A stretch of 5,780 bases of DNA, from the NCBI GenBank assembly GCA_041497995.1, contig JBGQHM010000422.1:1-5780 (forward strand), read 5' to 3'. Below the pieces are notes generated by a model. The model ran no database searches. It was given only the letters and a program-made list of their open reading frames with translations, and was not told where the DNA came from. The stretch comes from DATKMS01 sp041497995. Its GTDB lineage: Bacteria; Desulfobacterota; Binatia; HRBIN30. A program made the translations under genes and the position numbers. Below, one piece after another: positions 1 through 4,724 of this stretch; position 1 is the stretch's first letter; the number at the start of each line of letters is the position of its first letter.

Positions 1-695
1 ACGGCGGGATTGCGGGCGACGTTGACCAACGCCCGCAGTGTGCTTGTGGGAGGCGGCCCGCCGGGAGGTGTGGCGAGGGCGAAGACGGCCGGGCACTGTG
101 TGACGGTTTGCCGCACACACCCCGCGATGAAGTTGGCGAGGTTCATGGTCGATCGCAGCGAGTTGGTCTGGTCGGCGTTCGGCGAGGAGAGCAGCACCGA
201 CGAGGATGTCCCCGTGGCCACGTTGACCAGATTCGCATTCATCCCGGCGGCGATGCTCAAGGCGAGACTGTCGCCGCGGATCTCGATGTCGTGAAAGAAC
301 TGCGCGAAGGAGAACGCGGCCGCCACCGTGGTGAGCTCGTTGACGGTGACGAAGTCCGGAACGGACTCTCCGAGCACGGTGACGAGCTCGACCTCGCTGC
401 CCAGACTGGCCGTGACAACGCTCACGCCTGCGACGGTCGAGCTAGGAATCACGATCGCGAAGTTGCCGGCCTCATTCGAGGTCGCGGTGCCGAGGAGCCG
501 CGGGGCTCCACTGCTCGCCTGGTACCAGCGGACCACGGCATTCGCGAGGCCTCGGGTGCTCGCGGTTCCCCCGGACTGGACGACGCCCTTGAGTTGCGGC
601 ACCGGGGCTGACGTCGAATCCGAGGACGAACAACCCGCGACGGCCAGCATGGTCGCCAGCGACAACCTTCCCGCGAGTCTCATGACGGAATCCAT
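1..695 (-). CDS. Partial lipoprotein with carboxypeptidase-regulatory-like N-terminus; C-terminus lies beyond the left edge
   Basis: The frame stays open from the ATG at 695 to base 1, giving 231 residues and no stop. Residues 1-22 form a lipoprotein signal: a basic start (Arg6, Arg10), a short hydrophobic core and the lipobox VAGC, so Cys22 should be lipidated and the protein anchored in the envelope. A Ser-rich linker follows. Residues 35-84 (starting LKGVV, with GTATSNEAGNFAIVIP) look like a carboxypeptidase-regulatory-like beta-sandwich. Residues 116-231 (VNELTTVAAAFSFAQF, IAAGMNANLVN, Cys193 and Cys201, LVNVARNP) match, from memory, a module found ahead of NHL or lyase-type beta-propellers in large secreted proteins. 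A propeller beyond the edge is therefore inferred, not seen. ATG 695 is preferred over ATG 683 because a GGAGGA site sits 8 nt upstream of it. No substrate can be assigned. Confidence 0.85.
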   Translation of the reverse strand, partial: MDSVMRLAGRLSLATMLAVAGCSSSDSTSAPVPQLKGVVQSGGTASTRGLANAVVRWYQASSGAPRLLGTATSNEAGNFAIVIPSSTVAGVSVVTASLGSEVELVTVLGESVPDFVTVNELTTVAAAFSFAQFFHDIEIRGDSLALSIAAGMNANLVNVATGTSSSVLLSSPNADQTNSLRSTMNLANFIAGCVRQTVTQCPAVFALATPPGGPPPTSTLRALVNVARNPA

Positions 696-703
696 CAACT
701 TTA

Positions 704-709
704 TCCTCC
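704..709 (-). promoter_or_regulatory. Ribosome binding site of the lipoprotein gene
   Basis: On the minus strand this reads GGAGGA and ends 8 nt before ATG 695. It would be 20 nt from the alternative in-frame ATG at 683, so it decides the start. Confidence 0.8.
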
Positions 710-727
710 TTCCGCCTTCCGAACGTT

Positions 728-739
728 GGGTGCGCACCC
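728..739. promoter_or_regulatory. 12-bp perfect palindrome upstream of the lipoprotein gene (possible operator)
   Basis: GGGTGCGCACCC reads identically on both strands and lies about 33 bp upstream of the lipoprotein ATG, within the likely promoter or leader. The position would suit a dimeric repressor, but a 12-bp GC-rich palindrome can arise by chance and no convincing -35/-10 pair was found beside it. Confidence 0.3.
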
Positions 740-820
740 TACTTACGTCGATATCGCCTGCCAAATCGCCAGCCAGAGTCGTGGTCCCAGCACAGCGCGA
801 CGAAGCAGGCGCGCACGAGT

Positions 821-955
821 GCCACCGTTCCCGGGCTACGCGGTGTCATCGCTACCGGCGTAACGCTGGAAGACTGCCGCGGTCAACTCGCCGAGGTGGT
901 AGAGGAGTGGATTCTCGTGCGCGTGGCGCGGGGCTTGTCGCCGTCTGTCTGCTAA
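821..955 (+). pseudogene. HicB-family antitoxin relic (5'-truncated)
   Basis: In one plus-strand frame, codons from about 824 to the TAA at 953-955 encode TVPGLRGVIATGVTLEDC and then RGQLAEVVEEWILVRVARGL. This is the characteristic second half of HicB/UPF0150-type antitoxins (PGLxGVIATGxTLExCRxxLxEVxEEW). The first half of the fold, including the start codon and first beta strand, is missing: upstream codons in this frame read as non-HicB sequence, and there is no ATG with a ribosome site. No hicA-like frame follows the stop. I therefore call it a decayed remnant of a second hicB lineage, distinct in sequence from the intact hicB 240 bp downstream. A rare-start short protein cannot be fully excluded. 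Confidence 0.7.
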
Positions 956-1195
956 GAACGTCCCCTCGACTTTGCGCATCAAGTGACGCTACGATCAACC
1001 TTGCACATGGCAACTCACCCTCGAACAAAGCGCGATCAGAAGGAACGCAAGCCTCCACGCGAGTCCACCCCCCGCTCTGGAAGCTCCCAGCTCATTGCGC
1101 CACGCGGGGCTGGATCTGAGCGGAATACATACGCCAGAGGGGACGCCCTTCCTCCGTCGTCGCGTAAGCCTCAAAGCCGCAAGCCCGGTCGCGAG
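956..1195. other. Intergenic, no gene seen
   Basis: The frame of hicB stays open back to a GTG at 983. The extra 71 codons give a very basic, Pro/Ser/Arg-rich sequence without family resemblance or a ribosome site, so I treat it as non-coding. A promoter for hicBA is expected here, but I could not find a convincing sigma70-type pair. Confidence 0.5.
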
Positions 1196-1450
1196 ATGGC
1201 GGATGACCGCACCTACCGGTACAGCGCGGTATTTGAGCCAGCCGACGAGGGTGGCTACGTCGTGCACATTCCCACACTCGGCATCGCGACCGAAGGCGAT
1301 ACGCTGGACGAGGCGCGCGAGATGGCGGAAGACGCAGTCCGCTGTTACGTCGAGGGCTGTTTGCAAGATGGCGAAGAGGTGCCAGTCGAACGCGAGGACG
1401 CGATGCTCACGAGCATCGCCGTTCACGTTCGCGCCGTCGCGCGCGCATGA
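1196..1450 (+). CDS. hicB: HicB-family antitoxin (short type)
   Basis: This 84-residue protein is the antitoxin of a type II toxin-antitoxin pair; it binds and blocks the HicA RNase and usually represses its own operon. The sequence shows the HicB/UPF0150 partial RNase H-like fold: YSAVFEPADEGGYVVHIP (residues 9-26), then GIATEGDTLDEAREMAEDAV (29-48) and YVEGCLQDGEEVP. It ends 10-20 residues after the core with no visible ribbon-helix-helix or HTH, so self-repression is not evident. ATG 1196 fits the family N-terminus, but no good Shine-Dalgarno precedes it. Its stop overlaps the hicA start (ATGA at 1447-1450), implying translational coupling. The order is antitoxin first, the reverse of the E. 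coli hicA-hicB arrangement but common in this short-HicB type. Confidence 0.9.
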   Translation: MADDRTYRYSAVFEPADEGGYVVHIPTLGIATEGDTLDEAREMAEDAVRCYVEGCLQDGEEVPVEREDAMLTSIAVHVRAVARA

Positions 1451-1677
1451 GCCGCCTGCCGCAATGCACACCGGCAGAGGTCATTCGCGTGATCGAGCGC
1501 CTCGGTTGGAAATTCCGCAACGCAAGCGGATCCCACTACCGTTACAAACACCCCGTGCACCCTGGCACCGTCATCGTCCCATTCCACCGCAGAGACCTGA
1601 AGCGTGGCACGTTGCGCAGCATCCTCAAACAAGCTGGCATCGCTGAAGCAGACTTTCCGAAGCTGCTGCGCGGCTAG
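1447..1677 (+). CDS. hicA: HicA-family mRNA interferase toxin
   Basis: This 76-residue protein is the toxin of the pair: a small double-stranded-RNA-binding-fold RNase that degrades mRNA in the cytoplasm when free of HicB. The family features are complete: EVIRVIERLGWKFRNASGSHYRYKHP (residues 11-36) with the catalytic His30 in the G-S-H motif, the strand TVIVPFHRRDL, and the C-terminal helix GTLRSILKQAGI. Length is normal (60-80 residues for the family) and no key residue is missing, so it is probably active. There is no own ribosome site; translation should depend on hicB through the ATGA overlap. Its TAG stop (1675-1677) overlaps the stop of the convergent protease gene. Confidence 0.93.
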   Translation: MSRLPQCTPAEVIRVIERLGWKFRNASGSHYRYKHPVHPGTVIVPFHRRDLKRGTLRSILKQAGIAEADFPKLLRG

Positions 1678-2045
1678 CCAGCGAGCGGAGCGAGCACCAT
1701 CGGCAGCGGCCGCAGCTCGCGGCGCAACGGGTCCAACGAGAGCCCCAGCGCTGCGAGGGTCAAGGCGCCAAGCAAGATGCTGTCGCCGGGCTGACCGAAG
1801 ATGACGTCGGCGCCGCCGGCGCGCTTGCCATGGCGGAAGAGTGCAATACCCTTCTTGTGCTTGATTGTCGTACCGTCGGCGAACCGGAACTCCTCGGTTG
1901 CCAAGGCCTTGATCCCGAGTCGCTTCAGGATGCGCGCCGGCACGACCGAGTAGATGGTGCCGGAGTCGATAAGAAACTCGACCTCCTCCGTTCGTGTCGG
2001 CTTGGCAGGATTGCCCACCTCGATTCTCACAACCGTGAGTCCCAT
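1674..2045 (-). CDS. Retropepsin-like (clan AA) aspartic protease
   Basis: This 123-residue protein carries one copy of the pepsin/retropepsin half-fold. VEFLIDSGTIYSVVP (residues 22-36) holds the catalytic Asp27 in a D-S-G triad; most relatives have D-T-G or D-S-G. Then come the flap-like FADGTTIKHKKGIALF and the typical closing segment SILLGALTLAALGLSLDP followed by RRELRPLP. Like retroviral proteases, it should work as a homodimer with one Asp from each chain. It has no signal peptide or membrane segment, so it is likely cytoplasmic; targets of this bacterial family are unknown. I choose ATG 2045 because GAGGAGG lies 8 nt upstream; the longer TTG start at 2075 would place that site inside the gene. 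It converges on hicA and shares the four bases CTAG, so the genes may interfere with each other's transcription. Confidence 0.85.
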   Translation of the reverse strand: MGLTVVRIEVGNPAKPTRTEEVEFLIDSGTIYSVVPARILKRLGIKALATEEFRFADGTTIKHKKGIALFRHGKRAGGADVIFGQPGDSILLGALTLAALGLSLDPLRRELRPLPMVLAPLAG

Positions 2046-2053
2046 GCGGCTGT

Positions 2054-2060
2054 CCTCCTC
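2054..2060 (-). promoter_or_regulatory. Ribosome binding site of the retropepsin-like gene
   Basis: GAGGAGG on the minus strand, 8 nt before ATG 2045. It rules out the longer TTG start at 2075. Confidence 0.8.
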
Positions 2061-2158
2061 GGGATTCACGACCAAGGTAGCATGGCAGGTAGCGTTCCAG
2101 CCATGCTTGGCTCACATGGCGGGGCAATGACCACTATCCATTTGCCCAAGAAGATCAA

Positions 2159-2191
2159 ATGAAGTGGTGCGGCGTCTCGCCCGCACACCTT
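2159..2191 (+). repeat. Decayed copy of the REP-like palindromic repeat
   Basis: Starting ATGAAGTGG and ending CGCACACCTT-like (GCACACCTT), this segment aligns end to end with the copy at 3434-3468 apart from a few substitutions and two single-base gaps. It keeps a hairpin: GTGCGG (2167-2172) can pair with CCGCAC (2181-2186). It lies between the divergent protease and redoxin genes. Confidence 0.6.
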
Positions 2192-2256
2192 GCTCTCGCC
2201 GCGCGCCGGTGCGCCGCCGGCTTGCTGCATCTGTGGCAGCGGTGTAGGAGCGTCAC

Positions 2257-3357
2257 ATGGACACCACGACCATCACACTACTCACCGAGGACGCCGACAC
2301 CTCGCTCTCAGCGCAGGTGAGCGGCGATGAGCTCTGGCTCACAGCACCTGAGCTGACGCGCGTTACCGGCTGGAAGCTGACGCGCGATGGGTTCTGCCAT
2401 GGCTCGCTGTGCATCCCGATTCCGCCGGGACGCGACGCTGAGTTCACCCGCGCCGACGGCAGCGTGAATCTGGCTGCGTTCGCGCGCCTGCGTGGTCAGG
2501 CGCTGGTGCACGACAACGACGCCACCGTGTTCGCGCTCGATGCGAGTACCGCAGCCCGCAGTGCGACACGCGCGTCACTGGCAGCGCCGGACTTCACTTT
2601 GCCGGATCTCGGCGGCCGGCTCCACTCGCTGCACGAGCATCGCGGCAAGAAGGTTCTCCTTGCGTCCTGGGCCTCTTGGTGAGGCTGCCGCATGGACCTG
2701 CCCGTGTGGCAGGCGCTGTACACTGAGCTCGCAGCACGCAACTTCACCATCATCACCGTCGCGATGGACGCCGGCGGCGCCTCCGACGCTGGTCAATGGA
2801 TCGAGACAGCGGCGCCGACACATCCGAGCTTGATCGACGTGCAGCATCGCGTTGCCGAGCTGTACGATTGGGTCAACGTCCCGTCGATCGCCTGGATTGA
2901 TGAGGACGGCCGCATCGCCCGGCCCAATGACCCCGGATTCGCCGGCGAGTTTTTTCGCGGCATGATGGAGCCCGACTTCGACTTCCAAGCGATGATGACC
3001 GAGGCGCAGCAACAGCAGGCGCGCTACCTCGCTGCTGTACGCGATTGGGTCGAACGCGGTCCGGCATGCGCGTACGCGCTCACACCCGAGCAGGTGCGCG
3101 AGCGGCTCGCCGGCCCCAATCCCGACCACGCGCGCGCTGCGGCGTACTTCCGTCTCGGGACATATCTCCAGCAACACGGGCGCAACGATGCCGCCCAGGC
3201 GGCGTTCACTCAGGCCAAGGCGTTGCGGCCGGAGAGCTGGAACTACAAGCGCCAAGCCTGGCACCTCGAAGAGATGGGCAAGTCAGGTGGCCCCGAGTTC
3301 TGGGCCGAGGTGAAAGCGCTGGGCGATCGCCCCTACTATCCGCGCTCTGAACTCTAA
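2257..3357 (+). CDS. Redoxin (ResA/TlpA/AhpC-like) selenoprotein, TGA 2680-2682 read as Sec142
   Basis: Two stretches, 2257-2679 and 2683-3357, are in the same frame and separated only by TGA. Read through, they give 366 residues. Residues 1-97 form an N-terminal domain with Cys47 and Cys52 (FCHGSLC). Residues 108-235 form a thioredoxin fold: APDFTLPDLGG, the strand KKVLLASWASW, then Sec142-G-C144-R-MDLPVWQ, FTIITVAMDAGG, the cis-Pro loop VNVPS (Pro209) and AWIDEDGRI. Residues 290-325 resemble one TPR helix pair. The TGA sits where the catalytic cysteine belongs, so the likely role is a cytoplasmic thiol/selenol oxidoreductase or peroxidase; the substrate is unknown. No signal peptide is seen. 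TAGGAG lies 6 nt before ATG 2257. A SECIS-like hairpin follows the TGA. Alternatives are a recent Cys-to-stop mutation or reinitiation at ATG 2692, which would give a fold without its active site. Confidence 0.88.
2683..2714 (+). promoter_or_regulatory. Putative bacterial SECIS hairpin
   Basis: In the mRNA, 2685-2695 (CUGCCGCAUGG) pairs with 2702-2712 (CCGUGUGGCAG) as 11 continuous base pairs, two of them G-U, closing a 6-nt loop ACCUGC. The hairpin begins two bases after the UGA. Known bacterial SECIS elements are hairpins directly 3' of the UGA, inside the coding region, recognised by SelB, usually with a G in the first loop positions. Opening the top G-C pair here puts G2695 first in the loop. 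The position and stem fit; the loop differs from the E. coli GGUC type. Confidence 0.65.
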
Positions 3358-3379
3358 GAAGTCGCGCAAGGTTGCGAAC

Positions 3380-3468
3380 AAGGAGAGCGGGCAGGGACGC
3401 CCGCTCCACCATCATTCAATTTGAGAGAATCGGATGAAGTGGCGCGGGCGTCCCTGCCCGCGCACCTT
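3380..3468. repeat. REPIN-like pair of inverted palindromic repeats
   Basis: The first unit (3380-3410) contains GCGGGCAGGGACGCCCGC (3387-3404); the second (3437-3468) contains its exact reverse complement (3444-3461). Similarity continues outward on both sides (AAGG at one end, CCAC at the other). Each unit is itself a hairpin: GAGCGGGC/GCCCGCTC with loop AGGGAC (3385-3406), and GCGCGGGC/GCCCGCGC with loop GTCCCT (3442-3463). The 26-nt spacer is AT-richer. Two inverted REPs with a short spacer is the layout of REPINs moved by RAYT transposases. It sits just after the redoxin gene and could also end transcription or protect the mRNA 3' end. Confidence 0.75.
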
Positions 3469-3541
3469 AGCAGGACATTTGTGCGGCCAGTCACCTCACC
3501 GATGCGTCAACCAACCGCACGGCTGGCTCGTTTGTCCAGGC

Positions 3542-3549
3542 AAGGAGGT
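3542..3549 (+). promoter_or_regulatory. Near-ideal ribosome binding site of the Spy-like gene
   Basis: AAGGAGGT, a full match to the anti-Shine-Dalgarno core, lies 5 nt before ATG 3555. It is the strongest such site in the window and suggests high expression when the gene is transcribed. Confidence 0.85.
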
Positions 3550-3554
3550 CACAA

Positions 3555-4037
3555 ATGACCAAGCGCACGATGATGTTGATTGGGCTGGCGGCAGCCGGCA
3601 TGTTCGCGGCGAGTGTCCACGCGCAACCGCCGATGGGACCGCACCACATGGGTTGTGGCGGGCCGGGCGGACCAGGACGGCTCATCCACGTGATACTGCA
3701 CTCAGCCGATCTGACGGCGGATCAAGAGACGCAAGCGCATGCGATCCTCGATTCGAATCGCTCAGCCGCGGAAGGTCTGTTCACTCAGTTGCACCAGGCC
3801 AATACCGACCTGGCGACCCTGATGCTCGGCCCCCAAGATGTGCAAGCCGACGCGCTGTCGACTCAGCTGAACAAGATCAATCAGCTCCAACTCCAGCTGG
3901 CGCAGCAAGAGGCCAGCACCGTCTCGGCCATCCGCGCGCTCCTCAAGCCGGAGCAGCTAGCCAAAGCGGCCGCCGCCGAGAGCGAGATGCAAGCGGACAT
4001 GGCGGACCATCCGCACTTCACGCACCGGGGCCAATAG
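3555..4037 (+). CDS. Periplasmic Spy/CpxP/ZraP-like LTXXQ-motif protein
   Basis: This 160-residue protein has a clear Sec signal peptide: a Lys/Arg start, the core MLIGLAAAGMFAASV and a cleavage site after VHA (about residue 23). The mature part carries the family motif twice, LTADQ at 53-57 and the variant LKPEQ at 130-134. Between them are long amphipathic, Gln-rich helices (residues 58-128) typical of the helical hairpin dimers of Spy/CpxP-type envelope chaperones and metal-stress proteins. His/Met/Cys clusters at both ends (HHMGC at 30-34; HPHFTH at 152-157) could bind metal ions; this is inference. Its own strong ribosome site and the repeats upstream suggest a separate transcript from the redoxin. 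Tandem stops TAG-TGA end it. The exact family branch (chaperone, sensor partner or metal binder) cannot be settled from sequence alone. Confidence 0.85.
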   Translation: MTKRTMMLIGLAAAGMFAASVHAQPPMGPHHMGCGGPGGPGRLIHVILHSADLTADQETQAHAILDSNRSAAEGLFTQLHQANTDLATLMLGPQDVQADALSTQLNKINQLQLQLAQQEASTVSAIRALLKPEQLAKAAAAESEMQADMADHPHFTHRGQ

Positions 4038-4048
4038 TGAGTGGGACA

Positions 4049-4077
4049 GGGTGTAGCGCCGGCACGGTGCTACACCC
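4049..4077. terminator. Hairpin between convergent genes, probable bidirectional terminator
   Basis: GGGTGTAGCGCC (4049-4060) pairs with GGTGCTACACCC (4066-4077) in 12 continuous pairs (one G-U), with loop GGCAC. It lies 11 nt after the Spy-like stop and 18 nt after the HAD stop on the other strand. There is no T-tract on either side, so it is not a textbook intrinsic terminator; placement is the main argument. Confidence 0.55.
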
Positions 4078-4095
4078 CGTCGCCGTGATGCTACG

Positions 4096-4716
4096 TCAGC
4101 GCAACGGAAAGCCGAGTAGCTCCTGCAGCTCGGCCAACGCCACATCCACTTCATCAACTTTGATAGTGCTCATGCCCAACGCGCGCGCCGTCTTGAGGTT
4201 GATGCCGATGTCGTCCAGGAAAACCGCGTCATCTGGTGCGACGCCGAGCTCGTCACAGGCGAGATGGAAGATGCGCGGGTCAGGTTTGCGCACACCGACG
4301 ACGGCCGACTCGATGAAGGCATCGAAGTGCGGGCGCAGAACGCCGGTGCCGCCCTCCTCAGCGACCCAGTTGTTGGTGATCGCACCCGCGAGCAGGCCGC
4401 GGGCCCGAATGCGAGCGATCGCGCCGAGCATGGCGGGCCGTGGCTCGACGGCCTGCGCCACACGGCCCATCAGGTCGCGCGCCGAGATCGCACGACCCGC
4501 CGCCGCGCAGTCGGCGTCGAAAGCCGGGTAGAACTCTTCGAGCATCAGCTCACCACGTTCCAGCCGCGACCACGCACCGCTCGGTGCCGTGTCGACGACA
4601 ACGCGGTTGATGAACCCGGGCGGAATATCCTCGTCGCATTCGTACGCGGCGATGGCATGCAGCGGTGAACCGACGACGACACCGCCGAGATCAAAGAAGA
4701 CCGCCCGATACGACAT
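4096..4716 (-). CDS. HAD-IA family hydrolase, ACAD10 / epoxide-hydrolase N-terminal phosphatase type
   Basis: This 206-residue soluble protein has all four HAD motifs. Motif I is AVFFDLGGVV with nucleophile Asp9; the usual second Asp is Gly11, as in DMGG/DLGG branches. Motif II is TNN at 114-116, motif III is Lys144 in RKPDPRIF, and motif IV is FLDDIGINL with Asp168-Asp169. The cap helices (residues 15-90, including GAWSRLERGEL) and the end LKTARALGMSTIKV match, as recalled, the HAD domain at the N-terminus of ACAD10/11 and the phosphatase domain of soluble epoxide hydrolase. It should be a phosphatase on a small phosphorylated or hydroxyacyl-type substrate, but that is not determined. It starts 8 nt after the stop of the KARI-like gene, so the two are co-transcribed. 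Its ribosome site is weak (GACGGCG region), suggesting coupling. No frame damage is seen. Confidence 0.9.
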   Translation of the reverse strand: MSYRAVFFDLGGVVVGSPLHAIAAYECDEDIPPGFINRVVVDTAPSGAWSRLERGELMLEEFYPAFDADCAAAGRAISARDLMGRVAQAVEPRPAMLGAIARIRARGLLAGAITNNWVAEEGGTGVLRPHFDAFIESAVVGVRKPDPRIFHLACDELGVAPDDAVFLDDIGINLKTARALGMSTIKVDEVDVALAELQELLGFPLR

Positions 4717-4724
4717 CGCGCCGT

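Noticed and set aside
740..770. Possible promoter for the lipoprotein gene (TTGGCA, 17-nt spacer, TAGGGT on the minus strand)
   Set aside because: The -10 element matches only three of six consensus bases, so it is not reported as a feature.
328..1119. Long plus-strand open frame across the lipoprotein gene
   Set aside because: It is the antisense of a gene with a good lipobox and ribosome site, then runs out of frame through the HicB relic. GC-rich DNA gives such shadow frames.
983..1195. 71-codon N-terminal extension of hicB from a GTG
   Set aside because: The added sequence is basic and low-complexity, with no ribosome site, and HicB proteins of this type start at the MADDRTYRYSAVFEP region.
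1423..2127. 234-codon minus-strand open frame
   Set aside because: It overlaps hicA and the protease gene in a shifted frame and encodes Arg/Ala-rich sequence without family features.
2127..2162. Short frame MTTIHLPKKIK followed by TGA, like the start of a ribbon-helix-helix (VapB-like) antitoxin
   Set aside because: Eleven residues are too few to establish homology, and no continuation was found after the stop in any frame.
2680..2682. Ordinary stop codon with two separate genes (2257-2682 and 2692-3357)
   Set aside because: The split would cut a thioredoxin fold exactly through its active-site motif. The downstream part would lack the first strands and the catalytic residue, and both parts share one frame. 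GAGG at 2681-2684 could serve as a weak ribosome site for ATG 2692, so this is kept as a minor alternative.
3481..3527. Crossing complements GTGCGG/CCGCAC and GCCAG/CTGGC in the leader of the Spy-like gene, suggesting a pseudoknot riboswitch
   Set aside because: The arms are 5-6 bp and share a base; matches this short are expected by chance in GC-rich sequence, and no known riboswitch core is present.
3434..4531. 365-codon plus-strand open frame
   Set aside because: It runs through a repeat, the Spy-like gene (other frame) and the antisense of the HAD gene; it has no coherent domain.
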